DNA from: Deinococcus sp. QL22
GTDB lineage: Bacteria; Deinococcota; Deinococci; Deinococcales; Deinococcaceae
Length of the DNA: 64,000 nt
Assembly (NCBI RefSeq): GCF_023370075.1
Contig: NZ_CP097154.1
Coordinates: 124,001-188,000, forward strand
Reading direction: 5' to 3'
Shown here: positions 17,914 to 28,015 of the stretch, piece by piece
Layout of the letters: each line of letters begins with the position of its first letter
How positions within the stretch are numbered: the first letter of the stretch is position 1
Notes under the pieces: generated by a model
The model's database searches: none
Told to the model about the DNA's origin: nothing
The model's input: the letters and a program-made list of their open reading frames with translations, nothing else
Program-made: the position numbers and the translations under genes

Positions 17914-19224
17914 CTAGAGAGCCAGCAGCACGCGCAAGTCATTCAAGTTTTGTCCAGTAGGGCCAGTGTTCAGGGCGTCGCCCAGAGCGGAGAAGAAGGA
18001 GCCGGAATCGTGACGGTACAGGGCGACGGCAGGATTGAGGCCCAGCGCCCGCGCCCGCTGAAGGCTGTCTGGGCTGAGGAAAGCCCCGGCTGCGGCAGAC
18101 GCCCCGTCTATCCCGTCCGAACCTGCCGACAAGCCCCAGAGATTCCGGTTCCGGCCTTCCAATTCCAGCAGCAGGGTCAACGCAAATTCCTGATTTCGCC
18201 CACCGACGCCCGGATGTAGGCCGAGTGTGACGGTAGCTTCTCCACCGGAAATCAGGGCTACTGGAGGCGGAGCAGACGTGCCAGACCCATACACGCCACG
18301 AACAATGGCGGCATGGAGGGCGGCCAGGTCGCGGGCCTCGCCACCGAAGGAATCGCCTAGAATGACGGCCCGCACGCCTTGAGATTCCAGGTGAGCCGCC
18401 GCCGCATTCAGAAGCAGGCGATTGGAGCCGATGACTTCTGTGTGAACGCGGGCAAAAGCGGGGCCGGATTTGGGCGTGTCAGGCAATTTTCCGTTTATGC
18501 CGCGTTGCAGATGCTCCCGCGCTGCCGGATGACCCAGACCAAATCTGTCCAGCACGGCCAATGCGTCGGCAAACGTTGTCAAATCGGGCACGGTGGGGCC
18601 GGACGCGATGACGCTGGGATCATCCCCGATCACATCGGAGAGGAGGAGGGCGGTGACGGACGCGCCGCGCCCCAGAGCCGCCTGCGCCAACTGCCCGCCC
18701 TTGACACGGGAGAGGTGTTTGCGAACGGTATTCAGGTCATGAATGCTTGCGCCAGATGCCAGTAAATCCTGCGTCAACGCCTGCTTTTGCTCTAACGTCA
18801 CGCCCCAGGGCGCACACAGCAGCGCACTTCCGCCGCCTGAAACCAAGACCAGGAGTTCTGCGCCAGGCTGCAACCCGTTTACCCGTTCCAGCAACCGCCT
18901 CGCCCCAAGCACACCTCGTTCATCGGGAACAGGATGGCGGGCGAAGTGGAGTTCGCCTTGACCCCGATTCAGAGCGGATTGCACGGCTGGGCTGATGTGC
19001 AGGCCGTCTGGCGCGAGGGCTAGAAACCGCGATTCTGGAAAGACTGACAGAGTCGCGTCCAGCATCCGCAGGCTGGCTTTGCCGAATGCGGCGATAAGGA
19101 CCGGGGGCGTGGAACCGGGTTGAAGCAACCGCGTCCGCACCAGGTCGCCTGCGTCGGTGGCCCGCAGTGCCGCGCGGTAGGTGGCGTCCAGCAGGGCGCG
19201 GGGATCGGCAATGGGCGCTGGCAT
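17914..19224 (-). CDS. glycerate 2-kinase, MOFRL family
   Basis: A 436-aa type-II glycerate kinase (TtuD/GckA-like) that uses ATP to make 2-phosphoglycerate from D-glycerate. Seen: VLIAAFGKASLRML near the N terminus, ELLVLVSGGGSALLCAP, LNTVRKHLSRVKGGQLA, LLSDVIGDDPSVIASGPTVPD, and the C-terminal MOFRL region with ISGGEATVT, GGRNQEFALTL and AGSDGIDG. It fits a pathway in which glyoxylate from ureide breakdown is turned into glycerate and enters glycolysis. The glyoxylate carboligase and semialdehyde reductase that step would need are not in this window. It is divergent from malate synthase. Confidence 0.9.
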   Translation of the reverse strand: MPAPIADPRALLDATYRAALRATDAGDLVRTRLLQPGSTPPVLIAAFGKASLRMLDATLSVFPESRFLALAPDGLHISPAVQSALNRGQGELHFARHPVPDERGVLGARRLLERVNGLQPGAELLVLVSGGGSALLCAPWGVTLEQKQALTQDLLASGASIHDLNTVRKHLSRVKGGQLAQAALGRGASVTALLLSDVIGDDPSVIASGPTVPDLTTFADALAVLDRFGLGHPAAREHLQRGINGKLPDTPKSGPAFARVHTEVIGSNRLLLNAAAAHLESQGVRAVILGDSFGGEARDLAALHAAIVRGVYGSGTSAPPPVALISGGEATVTLGLHPGVGGRNQEFALTLLLELEGRNRNLWGLSAGSDGIDGASAAAGAFLSPDSLQRARALGLNPAVALYRHDSGSFFSALGDALNTGPTGQNLNDLRVLLAL

Positions 19225-19372
19225 GACGGCCTCAGCATAGGCCCAGTTCAGAAACAGGAGCAGAAACCTAGACGCCTAAATATCTGGAGTCCATCTGTCT
19301 TGCGGGTTGATAGGCTGGGGCCAAAGCTCCCCGCTCTCCTCTCTTTTCTCAGAACTCTGCCAAGGAAGCCTC

Positions 19373-20758
19373 ATGACTCCGCCCAGTCCAATTCCAGCCG
19401 AATCCATCCGACTTTCACCACTGGCGCACCAGTTGGCCTCGCGCCTGCATACCGCGCTGCGTGCCCGCTGGGACGCACTTCCTATCAACACTGAGTCGCC
19501 TCTGCCGCCCGAATACACCGCCGCGCCAATTCCCGCCGACTTGCTGGGCCGCCGCGCCGAACTGATCGTGGAGGCCTCGGATGTGCACGCACTGCGGCAA
19601 GCTTTGGCTTCGGATGCAGACGCGGTGGTGATCGATTTTGACGACACGTTTGCCCCCACGCAGGCCAATGTGCAGGCGGCTTATGACGCTCTGGCTTGGG
19701 CCACCCAAACCGAAAAACCGCTGCTGGCGCGGCCCCGTGCGTTGTATGCGGTGGAGGAAGGGCTGAACTTTGACGGCCCCGGAATCGCCAGCCTGTGCGA
19801 TCTGGCCGCCACTGTGGCGGCGCGCCCCCAGCAACCGCTTCACCTGTATATTCCCAAGCTGGAAACGGTGGCCGAGGCGAAATTTTGGGAAGACGCGCTG
19901 GCATTGGCCGAAACGGAACTGGAGTTGGCCCCCAATTCTATCCGGGTGTGCCTGCAAATAGAGACGTTTTCAGGTGTGCTGCACGCCGACGCCCTGCTGT
20001 ACGTCCTGCGCGGGCGAGCCTACGGCCTGAACGCGGGGCGCTGGGACTACGTCTTCAGTTTGACCAAATTTGTGGGAAAAAAAAGTGCGGCCATGCCGCC
20101 CCGCGCCGAGTTGGGCATGGACGTGGACGCGATGCGGGCCTATGCCGAAGCCTTGGTTCGCGTGTGCCAGCGCCGTAACGCAGCGGCGATTGGCGGAAGC
20201 GCCGCCGTTGCGCCCGATGCAGCCAACCCGCAATCCACGCTGGACACTGTGCAGGCTGACAAACGCCGCGAAGCCATGCAGGGGTTCACAGCAGCCTGGG
20301 CTGGACTTCCGCAACTGCTGGGCGCGGTGCGGGCAGGCTTTGAGGGCAGAAGCGCCGAGCCGCTGCCCCCCGAATTGCCAGAGCGCACGCGGGAGCGGTT
20401 GCTAAATCTACCCGCCGCCCGTCCGCTGCCGCTAGAGACTGTGCAGGACACGATTGGACTGGCGCTAGATGTATTTAAGGCATGGTATGTGGGAAGTGGT
20501 GTGCTGGTGCGTGGGGGCCGAATCGAGGACACTGCCACCGCAGAACTGGCCCGCGCCCAACTGTGGCAGTGGGTGAGCTGCGGCGCAGAAATGGAAGGGG
20601 GCGAACGCCTGACGCCGGAGCGATATCTGCAAGAACGCCGCGCCCAAGTCGATGATTCTGCGCCAGAAGCCAGATTCCTCGATCATCTGGTCTTGAACGA
20701 AATCTGCATTCCCTATTTCCCCCGTGCAGCACAGCAATTAATGGAGGGCTCAGCATGA
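19373..20758 (+). CDS. malate synthase
   Basis: A 461-aa enzyme condensing glyoxylate and acetyl-CoA to malate. Recognisable malate synthase landmarks: DAVVIDFDDTFAPT, LARPRALYAVEEGLNFDG, LYIPKLETVAEAKFWED, LQIETFSGVLHADALLYVL, and GLNAGRWDYVFSLTKF. C-terminal segments include IGGSAAV and GLALDVFKAWYVGSGV. ATG at 19373 has AAGGA seven bases before it; the frame extends 66 bases further without a better start. The stop overlaps the next start by ATGA. Its place at the head of the allantoin genes suggests it uses glyoxylate released from ureidoglycolate rather than, or as well as, glyoxylate-shunt glyoxylate. Confidence 0.9.
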   Translation: MTPPSPIPAESIRLSPLAHQLASRLHTALRARWDALPINTESPLPPEYTAAPIPADLLGRRAELIVEASDVHALRQALASDADAVVIDFDDTFAPTQANVQAAYDALAWATQTEKPLLARPRALYAVEEGLNFDGPGIASLCDLAATVAARPQQPLHLYIPKLETVAEAKFWEDALALAETELELAPNSIRVCLQIETFSGVLHADALLYVLRGRAYGLNAGRWDYVFSLTKFVGKKSAAMPPRAELGMDVDAMRAYAEALVRVCQRRNAAAIGGSAAVAPDAANPQSTLDTVQADKRREAMQGFTAAWAGLPQLLGAVRAGFEGRSAEPLPPELPERTRERLLNLPAARPLPLETVQDTIGLALDVFKAWYVGSGVLVRGGRIEDTATAELARAQLWQWVSCGAEMEGGERLTPERYLQERRAQVDDSAPEARFLDHLVLNEICIPYFPRAAQQLMEGSA

Positions 20759-22011
20759 CCACCACCCAACCAGACCTGACCCAGACCGTACTGGACGCCT
20801 GCCACACGCTGGCCGGATTCACCACCACGCCCGGCAGCATCACGCGCCTGTTTCTGACACCACCCATGCATGATGTTCACGCCTTTCTGGAGGATTGGGC
20901 CCGGCGCTTGGGCATGACCAGCCGTGTGGACGCCGCCGGAAACCTGCGCTGCCGCTGGGAAGGAACTGAGCCGAACGCGCCCACGCTGTATCTGGGATCG
21001 CATCTGGACACCGTGCCGAACGCCGGAGCCTATGACGGCATTCTGGGCGTGGTACTGGGGTTCGCGCTGGTGGAAACGTTGAGCGGTACGCGGTTGCCGT
21101 TTGCGCTGGAGGTTCAGGGCTTTTCGGAGGAGGAAGGCGTGCGTTACGGTGCGTCGTTTTTTGGCAGTCTGGCACTGTTGGGAACGGCGGGGCCGATGTT
21201 GGATTTACGCGACGCAGGCAGCCAAACTTTGCGCGATGCACTGACCGAATTCGGGTTGGATGCCGAGGCCTTGCCATCTGCCGAAATCATCGGGGAGACG
21301 CTGGGATTCTTTGAAATTCATATCGAGCAGGGGCCAGTGCTGGAAGCGGCGGGCCAGAGCGTCGGAATTGTAGAAGCGATTGCGGGACAGAGCCGACTTG
21401 ACTTGACCTTTACGGGCCGAGCCTCGCACGCCGGAACCACGCCGATGCCGCTGCGACGGGACGCTTTGGCCGCCGCCGCCCGCTTCGTGGTGGCCGCCGA
21501 GGAGTTGGCACGCAGCACACCCGGATTGGTCGCCACAGTCGGCATGATGGACGTGAAGCCCGGTGCTGGCAACGTGATTCCCGGCGAGGTGCGCTGTTCG
21601 CTCGACATCCGCCACGCCCACGACGAGGTACGGTTGGCGGCGTTGCCGGAACTGCTGGATTCGGCTAAACAATTTGCCAGTGAGCGCGGCGTCACGGTGA
21701 CGGTCATGCCGAAAATGGAAGTTCAGGCCACGCCGATGCACCTGCAGTTTCGGGCGCTGCTGCATCAGGCGGCGTCAGACGTGGGTTTGCCGCACCCCGA
21801 ACTCGTGAGCGGTGCGGGCCATGACGCGATGGTGATGGCCGCCCGGATGCCCTCTGCCATGCTGTTCGTGCGCTCGCCGGGCGGCCTGAGCCACCACCCC
21901 GACGAGGCAGTGTTAGCAGAAGATGTAACCGATGCTTTGGCGCTAGGCGAGCGCTTCTTGCATCTGCTGGCGGCGCAATCTGGCAGCACAGGGGGCAAGC
22001 ATGGGCTTTGA
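20755..22011 (+). CDS. allC: allantoate amidohydrolase (M20-family Zn hydrolase)
   Basis: A 418-aa member of the AllC/HyuC amidase group, binding two metal ions. Motifs: GSHLDTVPNAGAYDGILGV with metal ligands His and Asp, GFSEEEGVRYGASFFGS with the Glu ligands, IEQGPVLE, GRASHAGTTPMPLRRDA, and SGAGHDAMVMA near the C terminus. The reaction expected from context is allantoate to (S)-ureidoglycine, CO2 and ammonia. N-carbamoyl-amino-acid hydrolases share the fold, so specificity rests partly on the neighbours: allantoinase directly after (11-base overlap) and ureidoglycine aminohydrolase next. Coupled to malate synthase by ATGA. Confidence 0.88.
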   Translation: MTTTQPDLTQTVLDACHTLAGFTTTPGSITRLFLTPPMHDVHAFLEDWARRLGMTSRVDAAGNLRCRWEGTEPNAPTLYLGSHLDTVPNAGAYDGILGVVLGFALVETLSGTRLPFALEVQGFSEEEGVRYGASFFGSLALLGTAGPMLDLRDAGSQTLRDALTEFGLDAEALPSAEIIGETLGFFEIHIEQGPVLEAAGQSVGIVEAIAGQSRLDLTFTGRASHAGTTPMPLRRDALAAAARFVVAAEELARSTPGLVATVGMMDVKPGAGNVIPGEVRCSLDIRHAHDEVRLAALPELLDSAKQFASERGVTVTVMPKMEVQATPMHLQFRALLHQAASDVGLPHPELVSGAGHDAMVMAARMPSAMLFVRSPGGLSHHPDEAVLAEDVTDALALGERFLHLLAAQSGSTGGKHGL

Positions 22012-23362
22012 TCTGATCGTTCGGGGCGGCACCCTCGTCACGGCACAGGGCGAACGTCGGGCAGATTTCGCGGTGGAAGGCGGGCAAATCGTTGCCCTTG
22101 CCGATGAGCTTCTGGACGGGGCCGCGCATACGCTGGACGCGTCCGGCCTGCACCTGTTTCCCGGCGGACTGGACGCTCATGTGCACTTGAACGAGCCGGG
22201 ACGCACCCACTGGGAAGGCTTCGAGACCGGCACGCGGGCACTGGCAGCGGGCGGAGCCACCAGTTTTTTCGATATGCCACTCAATTCCTCGCCCCCGGTG
22301 CTGGACGCGGCCACGTTTGAAGCCAAACGCGCCGTAGCCGAGGCCAAATCGCTGCTGGATTTTGGACTGTGGGGTGGCCTGACTCCCCAAAATGTAGACC
22401 AGATGGACGAACTGGCGGGGGCGGGCGTCATCGGATTCAAGGCGTTTATGAGTCACAGCGGGCTGGATGAATTTCCGGCGGTGGATGACGTGACGCTGTA
22501 CGAGGGCCTGAAGGCCGCCAAGCGCCTCGGCCTCCCCCTCGCCACCCACGCCGAGAGCGACGGCTTTACGCGCCGCCTGACCGAGTTGGCCCGCGCTGGG
22601 GGGGCTTCCTCGGCCCGCGACTATCTGAATTCGCGCCCGGTGGTAACGGAACTGGAAGCTGTACAACGCGCCCTGCTCTACGCGCAGGAGTTGGATGCGC
22701 CGCTGCACTTGGTTCACCTCAGCAGCGGGCAGGCGGTGGCCTTGGCCGTCGAAGCCAAAGCGCGGGGCGTGGACGTGAGCACCGAAACTTGCCCCCATTA
22801 CCTGCATTTCACCGACGCAGACGTGGAACGCATCGGGGCGGCCCTGAAGTGTGCGCCACCGCTGCGCCCGCAGGCGGTACAGGACGACTTGTGGGCTGCC
22901 TTACTGCGCGGCGAAATAGACATCATCGGTTCCGACCACTCCCCCGCCCCGCCCGATTTGAAAACCAGTGACGACTTTTTCGCCTTGTGGGGCGGCATCA
23001 GCGGCGCACAGAGTACGCTGAATGTGTTGCTGACCGATGGATACGGGCAGCGCGGTTTGGCTATGGGGGCCATTTCGGCCATGACCGCTCTAAACCCGGC
23101 GCGGCGGTTCAATCTGCCCCAAAAAGGTGAACTCCGCATAGGCACAGACGCCGATTTTGCCTTGGTCAATTTGGGCCACCGCTGGACACTGGAACATACC
23201 GATTTGCATGACCGCTGGCAGCAAAATCCGTATGTCGGCACTTCGTTTGGGGGCCAAGTTCAAGCGACGTATCTACGGGGCCACGCGGTTTACCAGAATG
23301 GGCAGTTTGACAACCAGGTCAGAAGCAGGCTATTAACACCGCATATTCAAGGAGTCCTATGA
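22001..23362 (+). CDS. allB: allantoinase
   Basis: A 453-aa cyclic amidohydrolase that opens allantoin to allantoate. Motifs: [20 protein letters not shown] with the HxH metal ligands, [13 protein letters not shown] where Lys is the expected carboxylated bridging ligand, [18 protein letters not shown], and [15 protein letters not shown] with the catalytic Asp. [14 protein letters not shown] and the SGxDEFP-like stretch fit AllB rather than dihydropyrimidinase. ATG at 22001 follows AGGGGG. Overlaps allC by 11 bases and the next gene by four, so the four genes are one translationally coupled unit. Confidence 0.93.
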   Translation: MGFDLIVRGGTLVTAQGERRADFAVEGGQIVALADELLDGAAHTLDASGLHLFPGGLDAHVHLNEPGRTHWEGFETGTRALAAGGATSFFDMPLNSSPPVLDAATFEAKRAVAEAKSLLDFGLWGGLTPQNVDQMDELAGAGVIGFKAFMSHSGLDEFPAVDDVTLYEGLKAAKRLGLPLATHAESDGFTRRLTELARAGGASSARDYLNSRPVVTELEAVQRALLYAQELDAPLHLVHLSSGQAVALAVEAKARGVDVSTETCPHYLHFTDADVERIGAALKCAPPLRPQAVQDDLWAALLRGEIDIIGSDHSPAPPDLKTSDDFFALWGGISGAQSTLNVLLTDGYGQRGLAMGAISAMTALNPARRFNLPQKGELRIGTDADFALVNLGHRWTLEHTDLHDRWQQNPYVGTSFGGQVQATYLRGHAVYQNGQFDNQVRSRLLTPHIQGVL

Positions 23363-24126
23363 AACACCTCGGCCACACCCGCAGCAGCCTGCAACAGTCG
23401 CACGCTGTCATCACGCCCGAAACGTTCGTTCGCACGGCGCTGGCCGAGTGGCCCGGCAGCGCGATTGTTCTACATATTGCCCCGGTGATCGGCCTCCGCG
23501 CCCGCTTCGTGCAGTTCACTGCCGAGATGCCGCAGGGCGCGCAGGCCAACCAATCCGCACACGGTTACCAACGCTTTGCCTTCGTGCTGGACGGTGAAAT
23601 TGAGGTGAGCATAGACGGGGAAACGCGCAGGCTAGGGCCGTCCGACTATGTGTTTGCCCCGGCACGGACGGCGCATACGCTGACCGCCACACAGCCCACG
23701 CGCCTTGCCGTGTTTGAAAAACCGTATGAGGCCGCAGTAGGGCAAGCCGCGCCGGACGTGGTATGGGGTAATGAGCACGAAAATCCCGGTTACGCCTTCG
23801 AGGGCGACGACCACCTGATGGCCCGCAAACTGCTACCCGACGACGCCCGCTTCGACTTCATGATGTCCACCATGAGCTTCGCCCCCGGCGCGAGCCTCCC
23901 TTATTCCGAGATTCATTACATGGAACACGGCCTGCTGATGCTGGAAGGCGAGGGTTTGTATAAATTGCAGGACACCTATTACCCCGTAGGCACAGGTGAC
24001 GTGATCTGGATGGGCACGTATTGCCCTCAGTGGTACGGTGCATTGGGCCGAAGCTGGAGCAAATATCTGCTTTATAAAGATATGAACCGTCATCCGTTGG
24101 CGATGTTGGGGACGGGACTGGAGTAG
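23359..24126 (+). CDS. allE: (S)-ureidoglycine aminohydrolase
   Basis: A 255-aa bicupin that converts (S)-ureidoglycine to (S)-ureidoglycolate and ammonia, using manganese. The N-terminal cupin (about 60-120) shows [16 protein letters not shown] and the C-terminal cupin (about 170-240) carries the likely metal site: [16 protein letters not shown] and [14 protein letters not shown]. Length and both cupin signatures match the AllE/YlbA family. It is the last gene of the plus-strand ureide operon and overlaps allantoinase by ATGA. The following enzyme that releases glyoxylate from ureidoglycolate is not in the window. Confidence 0.9.
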   Translation: MKHLGHTRSSLQQSHAVITPETFVRTALAEWPGSAIVLHIAPVIGLRARFVQFTAEMPQGAQANQSAHGYQRFAFVLDGEIEVSIDGETRRLGPSDYVFAPARTAHTLTATQPTRLAVFEKPYEAAVGQAAPDVVWGNEHENPGYAFEGDDHLMARKLLPDDARFDFMMSTMSFAPGASLPYSEIHYMEHGLLMLEGEGLYKLQDTYYPVGTGDVIWMGTYCPQWYGALGRSWSKYLLYKDMNRHPLAMLGTGLE

Positions 24127-24188
24127 CAATCAAAGAGAAGAACGGACATCACAGAGGACGCCCGTTCAAATAAGGTTGCTCGAACTGC

Positions 24189-24770
24189 TTACAGGTAAGG
24201 CTTCATATCGGGCAAGTTGTCGTTGTAGGTGCGCCCACGTGAGGTTGTGCCGATGGCCGTCATCGTCCAGTCGTTGCCCTGACGTTTCAGGCTCGCCAGA
24301 ATCATAGCGCTGTGGCCGCCCTGCGCCGACAGGTTATAGCGGGCGATTTCTTTTTCGCCCTGCGTATTCACGAGGCGGCAGTAGGCGTTTTCGACCTGAT
24401 TGAAATCCTGCCCAGTGTAGTTGTTGACGCTAAAAATGACGGTCACAACGCTGGCGGGCAGGCGGGCCAAATCCACTGTAATGGTCTCGTCGTCGCCGTC
24501 GCCCGCTCCTGTGCGGTTGTCTCCGCTGTGGTTAATACTGCCGTCTTTGCTTTGCAGTTGCCGGAACCACACGGCGTCCACCAGATTGCCCTGAGCGTCG
24601 AACAGGAGGGCATTGGCGTCCAGGTCAACGGCGACTTGCCCACCGCCAAAGCCCATAAAGCCCTTCTTCTTGATGGCGTCCCAGCCGAGACCCATGCGAA
24701 CCACGCCCAGCGAGGGGCCAGCTTCTTTGGCCAGACTGATCTGTTGCCCTTTTTGCAGTGAAATAGCCAT
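24189..24770 (-). CDS. TerD-family stress protein (TerZ/TerD-like)
   Basis: A 193-aa single TerD domain: MAISLQKGQQISL, GLGWD, VDLDANALLFD, GDNRTGAGDGDDETITVDL with the Asp-rich calcium-binding loop, and a C-terminal LKRQGNDWTM segment. The insert KKKGFMGFGGG after GLGWD is typical of the TerZ side of the family. TerD domains bind calcium and are thought to act at the inner membrane in resistance to tellurite, phage and oxidative stress. GGAGG precedes the ATG by eight bases. It is the last gene of the five-gene minus-strand ter operon, 43 bases after the vWA gene. Confidence 0.92.
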   Translation of the reverse strand: MAISLQKGQQISLAKEAGPSLGVVRMGLGWDAIKKKGFMGFGGGQVAVDLDANALLFDAQGNLVDAVWFRQLQSKDGSINHSGDNRTGAGDGDDETITVDLARLPASVVTVIFSVNNYTGQDFNQVENAYCRLVNTQGEKEIARYNLSAQGGHSAMILASLKRQGNDWTMTAIGTTSRGRTYNDNLPDMKPYL

Positions 24771-24813
24771 AGGTGTTGCCTCCAGAGTAAGAGAAAGTGT
24801 TAACGGGGGTGGC

Positions 24814-26064
24814 TCAGGTCAGAATACCTTGCGCTTTGGCGTCGCGTTGCCACGAATCGAGTTCATTCACCAGCAGTTCAAAAAGTTCGCCGTCTGGAAT
24901 ACGAATAGGGGCGGGCACGCGGAAAAAGTCAGCATTGTCTACACGCCTGCCCTTCAGGTCGTCCAGCTTTTCCAGAAAATCAAAGTCCACGCGGCCCGCT
25001 TCGATGCCCATGAATTTCCAGAAAATCGGCTCGTGGGCAGCTTCCATCATCTGCTTGACGACGGCGGGGCGGTTAGACGTGCCGCCATCGGTGATGAACA
25101 GCACCAGCGTGGGTAGGCGGTGGCCTTCCGCGCGGGCGTCGTCACGGATCAGCGTCATCACTGGGCTGTAATGGGTGCCGCCTTCCAGCTTGATGTCCAT
25201 GCGGGCCACGAATCCGGCCACGTTGCCCAGCGACAAGGAGCCTTTGCGGTGCGCCTTGAGGCCGAACAGGTACACTTCGACTTCTCCATCGTCGTCAAGA
25301 CGCGAGGCTAGTGCCAAAGCCCGCTCGGCAAGGGCCTGCACCGACCCGGAGCGGTACTCGTCGTACATGCTGCCGCTGATGTCCAGCACCAGATTCACCC
25401 GGTACTGCGCTTCTCCGAGGCCGCGTTTTTCCAGACTCACGGAGGCAGCTTTGATCAGGCTCACCAGTTGCGGTTGCTCGCGCTCGGCCTTTTCCAGCAG
25501 TACGCGCTGACGCTCTTTTTTGAGGTTGACCGGGGCGGCGGCGGGAGCAGGCGGGGCAGCAGACGCGGAAGCTTCGGCCACTTCTCCGCCAAAATGTCGC
25601 ACCAACGCGTCCAGGCCGCCGTCGAATCCCTGCGCAATGGTCGCCAAACGCCAGTCGCCCTGATGGCGGTACAGCCGCACCAGCATCACGGCTTTTTCGG
25701 CCTTCAGGTGCGGCTTCACATCGAAAGTGGCGCTGCCCAAAGTGACTGACAAAGCCCCGGCTTGGCCCACCGGAGTCGTGTCGTGCGTGGCGGTGAAATA
25801 GACCTCGGTAATGTCGGCGGGCAGGGCCGCCAAATTGACGCTGAAGGCCGTATCCACGCCCTGAGCGGTCAGCGCCAATGCCCCTTCTGGACTCTTGGGC
25901 TGGTTAAAAAACACCATGTATCGGTCATCGGACAGCTGGCCATCCTTCAGGCCAAAGGCAGTGATGTCGGTGCCGCCAAGGGTGCAATTGACCTGTACCG
26001 TGAAGCTGGAGCCGACGCCCAGAGTGCTTAGCGGAAGCCGCTGACCCGCCGTGAGCGCGGTCAT
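24814..26064 (-). CDS. TerD-vWA fusion protein (TerF-like)
   Basis: A 416-aa protein. Residues ~1-165 form a TerD-like domain with LSDDRYMVFFNQPKSPEGAL, DITEVYFTATHD and IAQGFDGGLDALVRHFGG. A short Ala/Pro linker and a basic helix follow. A von Willebrand A domain (~215-400) has a complete MIDAS: NLVLDISGSMYDE, the Thr in GGTHYSP, and LFITDGGTS. TerF of tellurite operons has this architecture. The frame continues 82 codons upstream, but that would overlap terA. MTALTAGQRLPLS at 26064 matches the start of the paralogous domain in the gene before it, so it is preferred despite a weak ribosome-binding site. It probably provides a metal-dependent protein-binding platform. Confidence 0.9.
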   Translation of the reverse strand: MTALTAGQRLPLSTLGVGSSFTVQVNCTLGGTDITAFGLKDGQLSDDRYMVFFNQPKSPEGALALTAQGVDTAFSVNLAALPADITEVYFTATHDTTPVGQAGALSVTLGSATFDVKPHLKAEKAVMLVRLYRHQGDWRLATIAQGFDGGLDALVRHFGGEVAEASASAAPPAPAAAPVNLKKERQRVLLEKAEREQPQLVSLIKAASVSLEKRGLGEAQYRVNLVLDISGSMYDEYRSGSVQALAERALALASRLDDDGEVEVYLFGLKAHRKGSLSLGNVAGFVARMDIKLEGGTHYSPVMTLIRDDARAEGHRLPTLVLFITDGGTSNRPAVVKQMMEAAHEPIFWKFMGIEAGRVDFDFLEKLDDLKGRRVDNADFFRVPAPIRIPDGELFELLVNELDSWQRDAKAQGILT

Positions 26065-26125
26065 ACGGACTCTGTTCCGATCGAAATGGCGCACCAAACT
26101 CCGGCGCTTTCGTTCGGAATATTTG

Positions 26126-27346
26126 TCATTTGCTGCCCGCCGACCAGTTGAACCCGAAGCCGTAATGCTCGTCACAGGTGGAGTGGTCGCTGAAATAACG
26201 TTCCTCTTTGGTAATTTTGATATCGCCCCCCACGTTCTCGATGTTGGCAATGGCGCAAAAAGTCCGGCGCATGTCGGGATTACTGAGGCGCACCGTGATT
26301 TCGTTGCCACGCGGGTCTTTAAGGGTCAGGTGTGCGCCCACACGGGTAAAATCGCTGGTTCCTTCGTAGATGAAAGCGAAAATCAACACCGTATGGATCA
26401 GATCGGGCCGGAAGATGATCAGGTTTTCACCGTCGCTAGAGGCTCCGGTGCGGTCATCTTTGTCGAGCATGATGTACGGCTCGAAACGGTCTGAGCCGAA
26501 ATTGTTGCCGAGCGACTGAATCACGCCCATCTGCCCGCTGTTCAGCACGAACATGCAGCCCAGGTCGAGGTCAGCGCCCGATGTCGCGCCAAAACCGAGG
26601 AATCCACCTTTGCTGCCGCCACGCTCCCAGTTCAGGTTCACGCGAATGGGGTCTTGGCCCCCGTCTTTGCGCAGTGAAATCTTGGTGCTTTGACCCTGCT
26701 TGTCCAGCGTGATTTTTTGCAGGCTGATGCTGGGCGGGGGCGGAGTGGGCGCAGCGGCGGGAGCCGGAGTGGGCGGTGGAGCAGCAACCGGAGTAGGCGG
26801 CGCAACCGGGGGCCGGGCCAGCGGCGACTCCTGCACCGTGCCGCCGAAATGCTTGACCAGTGCGTCCAGCCCGCCGTTGAAGCCTTGCCCGATGGCCCCA
26901 ACTCGCCACACCTCCTTGAAATAAATGTCGAGCAACATGATGGCCCGCTGCTGCTGAAAATCGCGCCCGGTGACGCGGTAGGTCAGATGCTGGCCCGCGC
27001 CGCTGCTGAGGGTCACTTCGGCATGATCGATGGCGGCAAACGATCCCTGATCTACTGTGGACGCGAGGCTCAGACGGCGCACCGAGGTGGGCAGCTGCAC
27101 CAGATTGATCTGAAAGACCTTTTCGTTGCGGGCACCGCTCTGCATGCTCAGTGCGCCTTCAGGACTCTTCGGCTGATTGAAAAACACCATGTAACGGTCA
27201 TCGGAGAGCTTGCCCGCCGCGTCTAGGCCAAACAAAATCAGGTCATATTCAGGCGCGGGGCCAGTAACGCGTACCGTCAGCGTCAGAGCTGTTTGGGGGG
27301 TTAAAGCACTCAGGGGTGATTTTTGTCCAGTTTGAAAGGTCTGCAT
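26126..27346 (-). CDS. TerA-like protein with two TerD domains
   Basis: A 406-aa protein with an N-terminal TerD-like domain (residues ~1-170: LSDDRYMVFFNQPKSPEGAL, IGQGFNGGLDALVKHFGG), a proline/alanine-rich linker (~178-208), and a C-terminal TerD-type domain (~210-405: LNWERGG, GADLDLGCMF, LDKDDRTGASSDGENL, FAFIYEGTSDF). The LGCMF and tail NWSAG patterns are those of TerA. AAAAGGAG lies three bases before the ATG. The N-terminal domain is strikingly like that of the neighbouring vWA gene, suggesting duplication. Function is inferred from the Ter system as a whole. Confidence 0.88.
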   Translation of the reverse strand: MQTFQTGQKSPLSALTPQTALTLTVRVTGPAPEYDLILFGLDAAGKLSDDRYMVFFNQPKSPEGALSMQSGARNEKVFQINLVQLPTSVRRLSLASTVDQGSFAAIDHAEVTLSSGAGQHLTYRVTGRDFQQQRAIMLLDIYFKEVWRVGAIGQGFNGGLDALVKHFGGTVQESPLARPPVAPPTPVAAPPPTPAPAAAPTPPPPSISLQKITLDKQGQSTKISLRKDGGQDPIRVNLNWERGGSKGGFLGFGATSGADLDLGCMFVLNSGQMGVIQSLGNNFGSDRFEPYIMLDKDDRTGASSDGENLIIFRPDLIHTVLIFAFIYEGTSDFTRVGAHLTLKDPRGNEITVRLSNPDMRRTFCAIANIENVGGDIKITKEERYFSDHSTCDEHYGFGFNWSAGSK

Positions 27347-27439
27347 GGACTCCTTTTGGCTGTGGGTCAGTGCTCAGCTTCAGCGAAAGCAAAAAGCGGG
27401 CGGAGGCCAAGCAGCCCCACCCGCCTCCAAAAGACAAGT

Positions 27440-28015
27440 TTAGACGTTGACGCCGTAATTACGGGCCAGCGGCGCGAGGCCACCCGCGTAGCCCTGACCG
27501 ACGGCTTTGAATTTCCAGTCGGCTCCATTGCGGTAGATCTCGCCGAAAATCATGGCGGTGTCGGTAGAGGCGTCTTCGGACAGGTCGTAGCGGGCGATTT
27601 CGCTGCCGTTGGCCTTGTTCAAAACGCGAATGTAAGCGTTGCCCACTTGCCCAAAGCTCTGGCCGCGCGTATCGGCCTGATCGATGGTGACACAGAGCGC
27701 GACTTTCTGCACTTCGGCAGGCACTTTGGTCAGATCCACGTCGAGGGTTTCATCGTCGCCGCTGCCTTCGCCAGTGAGGTTATCGCCGTTGTGGGTCACA
27801 CTGCCGTCGGAAGAGACTTTGTTGTTGTAAAAAATGAAGTCGCCGTCGGCCCGTACTTTGGCGTCGTCCTTCAGCATAAATGCGCTGGCGTCAAGGTCGA
27901 ACTGCTTGCCGTCGGTGGCGCGGGGGTCCCAGCCGAGGCCGATGACGATGGCCGTGAGGCCGGGTGCTTCTTTGGAAAGTGAAACGTTGCCGCCTTTAGA
28001 AAGTGATACTGCCAT
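27440..28015 (-). CDS. terD: tellurium resistance protein TerD/TerE
   Basis: A 191-aa canonical Ter[87 protein letters not shown] and [19 protein letters not shown]. The Asp-rich loops are the calcium-binding sites known from TerD structures. AGGAGG lies six bases before the start. TerD and TerE cannot be told apart by eye. It lies second in the operon, after terB. Confidence 0.95.
   Translation of the reverse strand: MAVSLSKGGNVSLSKEAPGLTAIVIGLGWDPRATDGKQFDLDASAFMLKDDAKVRADGDFIFYNNKVSSDGSVTHNGDNLTGEGSGDDETLDVDLTKVPAEVQKVALCVTIDQADTRGQSFGQVGNAYIRVLNKANGSEIARYDLSEDASTDTAMIFGEIYRNGADWKFKAVGQGYAGGLAPLARNYGVNV

Noticed and set aside
21704..22807. Minus-strand ORF of 367 codons
   Set aside because: Antisense to allantoate amidohydrolase and allantoinase; composition is that of a shadow frame rich in Arg, Gln and His.
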